A program made the position numbers and the translations under genes. Shown piece by piece: positions 63,453 through 64,000 of a stretch of 64,000 nucleotides of DNA. Within the stretch, counting starts at the first letter, position 1. The number at the start of each line of letters is the position of its first letter. The stretch comes from Corynebacterium kefirresidentii (GTDB lineage: Bacteria; Actinomycetota; Actinomycetes; Mycobacteriales; Mycobacteriaceae), in contig NGUZ01000001.1 in the NCBI GenBank assembly GCA_002154655.1, positions 186,001 to 250,000 of the forward strand, read 5' to 3'. Below the pieces are notes generated by a model. It saw only the letters and a program-made list of their open reading frames with translations, was not told where the DNA came from and did no database searches.

Positions 63453-64000
63453 ATGGCTCAACCAGTGAAACTTAACTTTTCCGCCCCGCGCCGCGGGCTT
63501 CCCCCGAAGCATTTCGCGGACCTGACCGAAGACGAGCGTATTGACAAGCTCGCAGAAATTGGCCTGCCTAAATTCCGTGCGAAGCAGCTGGCTAAGCACT
63601 ATTACGAGCACTACACCGACAACGTCGAGGATATGACCGATATCCCCGCCGGCAAGCGCGAAGCAGTCAAGGAAGCCTTCTTCCCTGAGCTGATGAAACC
63701 CATCCGGACCACCTCCACGGACGACGGCGAGACCACTAAGTCCCTGTGGCGATTGCACGATGGCACGCTACTGGAATCAGTGCTGATGCGCTACCCAGGT
63801 CGCGCTACTTTGTGTATTTCTTCCCAGGCAGGGTGCGGCATGGCCTGCCCGTTCTGCGCTACTGGCCAGGGCGGCCTTGATCGTAACTTGTCTACGGGTG
63901 AGATTGTCGAGCAATTCCGCCACGCTGCGGCCGCCATGGCTGCAGAAGGTGGACGTTTGTCCAACGTGGTATTCATGGGCATGGGTGAGCCGCTGGCCAA
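63453..64000 (+). CDS. rlmN: 23S rRNA (adenine2503-C2)-methyltransferase, 3' partial
   Basis: RlmN is a radical SAM enzyme that methylates A2503 of 23S rRNA and A37 of some tRNAs. The first 182 codons are in the window and the frame runs off the right edge. The [4Fe-4S] motif is CGMACPFC (C128, C132, C135). The segment [12 protein letters not shown] at the edge belongs to the SAM core. ATG 63453 gives [15 protein letters not shown]; an ATG at 63441 is also in frame. It is divergent from the LapA gene. Confidence 0.95.
   Translation, partial: MAQPVKLNFSAPRRGLPPKHFADLTEDERIDKLAEIGLPKFRAKQLAKHYYEHYTDNVEDMTDIPAGKREAVKEAFFPELMKPIRTTSTDDGETTKSLWRLHDGTLLESVLMRYPGRATLCISSQAGCGMACPFCATGQGGLDRNLSTGEIVEQFRHAAAAMAAEGGRLSNVVFMGMGEPLA

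Overview
The window is a continuous stretch of an actinobacterial chromosome that I assign to Corynebacterium. The reasons are the gene order (lgt-pyk, sepIVA-yceD-rnc-mutM-smc-ftsY, glnK-glnD-ffh, rpsP-rimM-trmD, lepB-rnhB-DUF2469-yraN-comM-dprA-xerC, rpsB-tsf-pyrH-frr-cdsA), the close resemblance of pyruvate kinase and glutamate dehydrogenase to their C. glutamicum counterparts, and a very frequent leaderless promoter pattern. The species cannot be named from sequence alone. No rRNA, tRNA, CRISPR array or prophage was seen.

Layout. 1-4084 is the tail of a his/trp-linked cluster (membrane protein, a TrpC-like protein with altered active-site residues, lgt) followed by pyk. 4085-8563 is the one clearly plastic region. 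It holds a zinc/cobalt/cadmium-type efflux gene, a decayed IS1634-family transposase, an IS256-family element whose transposase has Asn at its second catalytic Asp position, and a headless alkaline phosphatase gene. The IS256 element joins two truncated genes and shows no target duplication, so an adjacent deletion probably occurred. 8589-15453 is a metabolic block: glycogen phosphorylase, M20 amidohydrolase, glycerate kinase and glutamate dehydrogenase. 15591-26991 carries cell division, RNA processing, DNA repair and chromosome genes (sepIVA-like, yceD, rnc, mutM, an alanine/Na+ symporter, acyP, smc, ftsY). 27363-33550 is a complete six-gene Mrp Na+/H+ antiporter operon lying between ftsY and glnK, where amtB would be expected by comparison with C. 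glutamicum. 33773-37946 is glnK-glnD-ffh. 38085-52787 mixes translation genes (rpsP, rimM, trmD, rplS), an acyltransferase-SGNH protein, a cupin/TetR pair, tex, a YhgE/Pip membrane protein, two adjacent signal peptidase genes and rnhB. 52850-57406 is DUF2469, yraN, comM, dprA and xerC. 58303-64000 is the rpsB-tsf-pyrH-frr-cdsA region, then lapA and the start of rlmN.

How it fits together. Much of the window is core machinery: protein targeting (ftsY, ffh, two lepB, lgt), ribosome assembly and translation, chromosome maintenance and nitrogen control (glnK, glnD, gdhA). The most interesting signals are non-coding. They include a 23-bp palindrome before the Mrp operon, a 22-bp palindrome before glnK, two convergent consensus DnaA boxes inside a 20-bp perfect inverted repeat upstream of yraN, a DtxR-like iron box upstream of the YhgE/Pip gene, and a structured rpsB leader. 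At least eleven genes have a TAnnnT hexamer 6-7 nt before the start codon, which points to leaderless transcription and settles several start sites. I did not find a clear new multi-gene defence or biosynthetic system.
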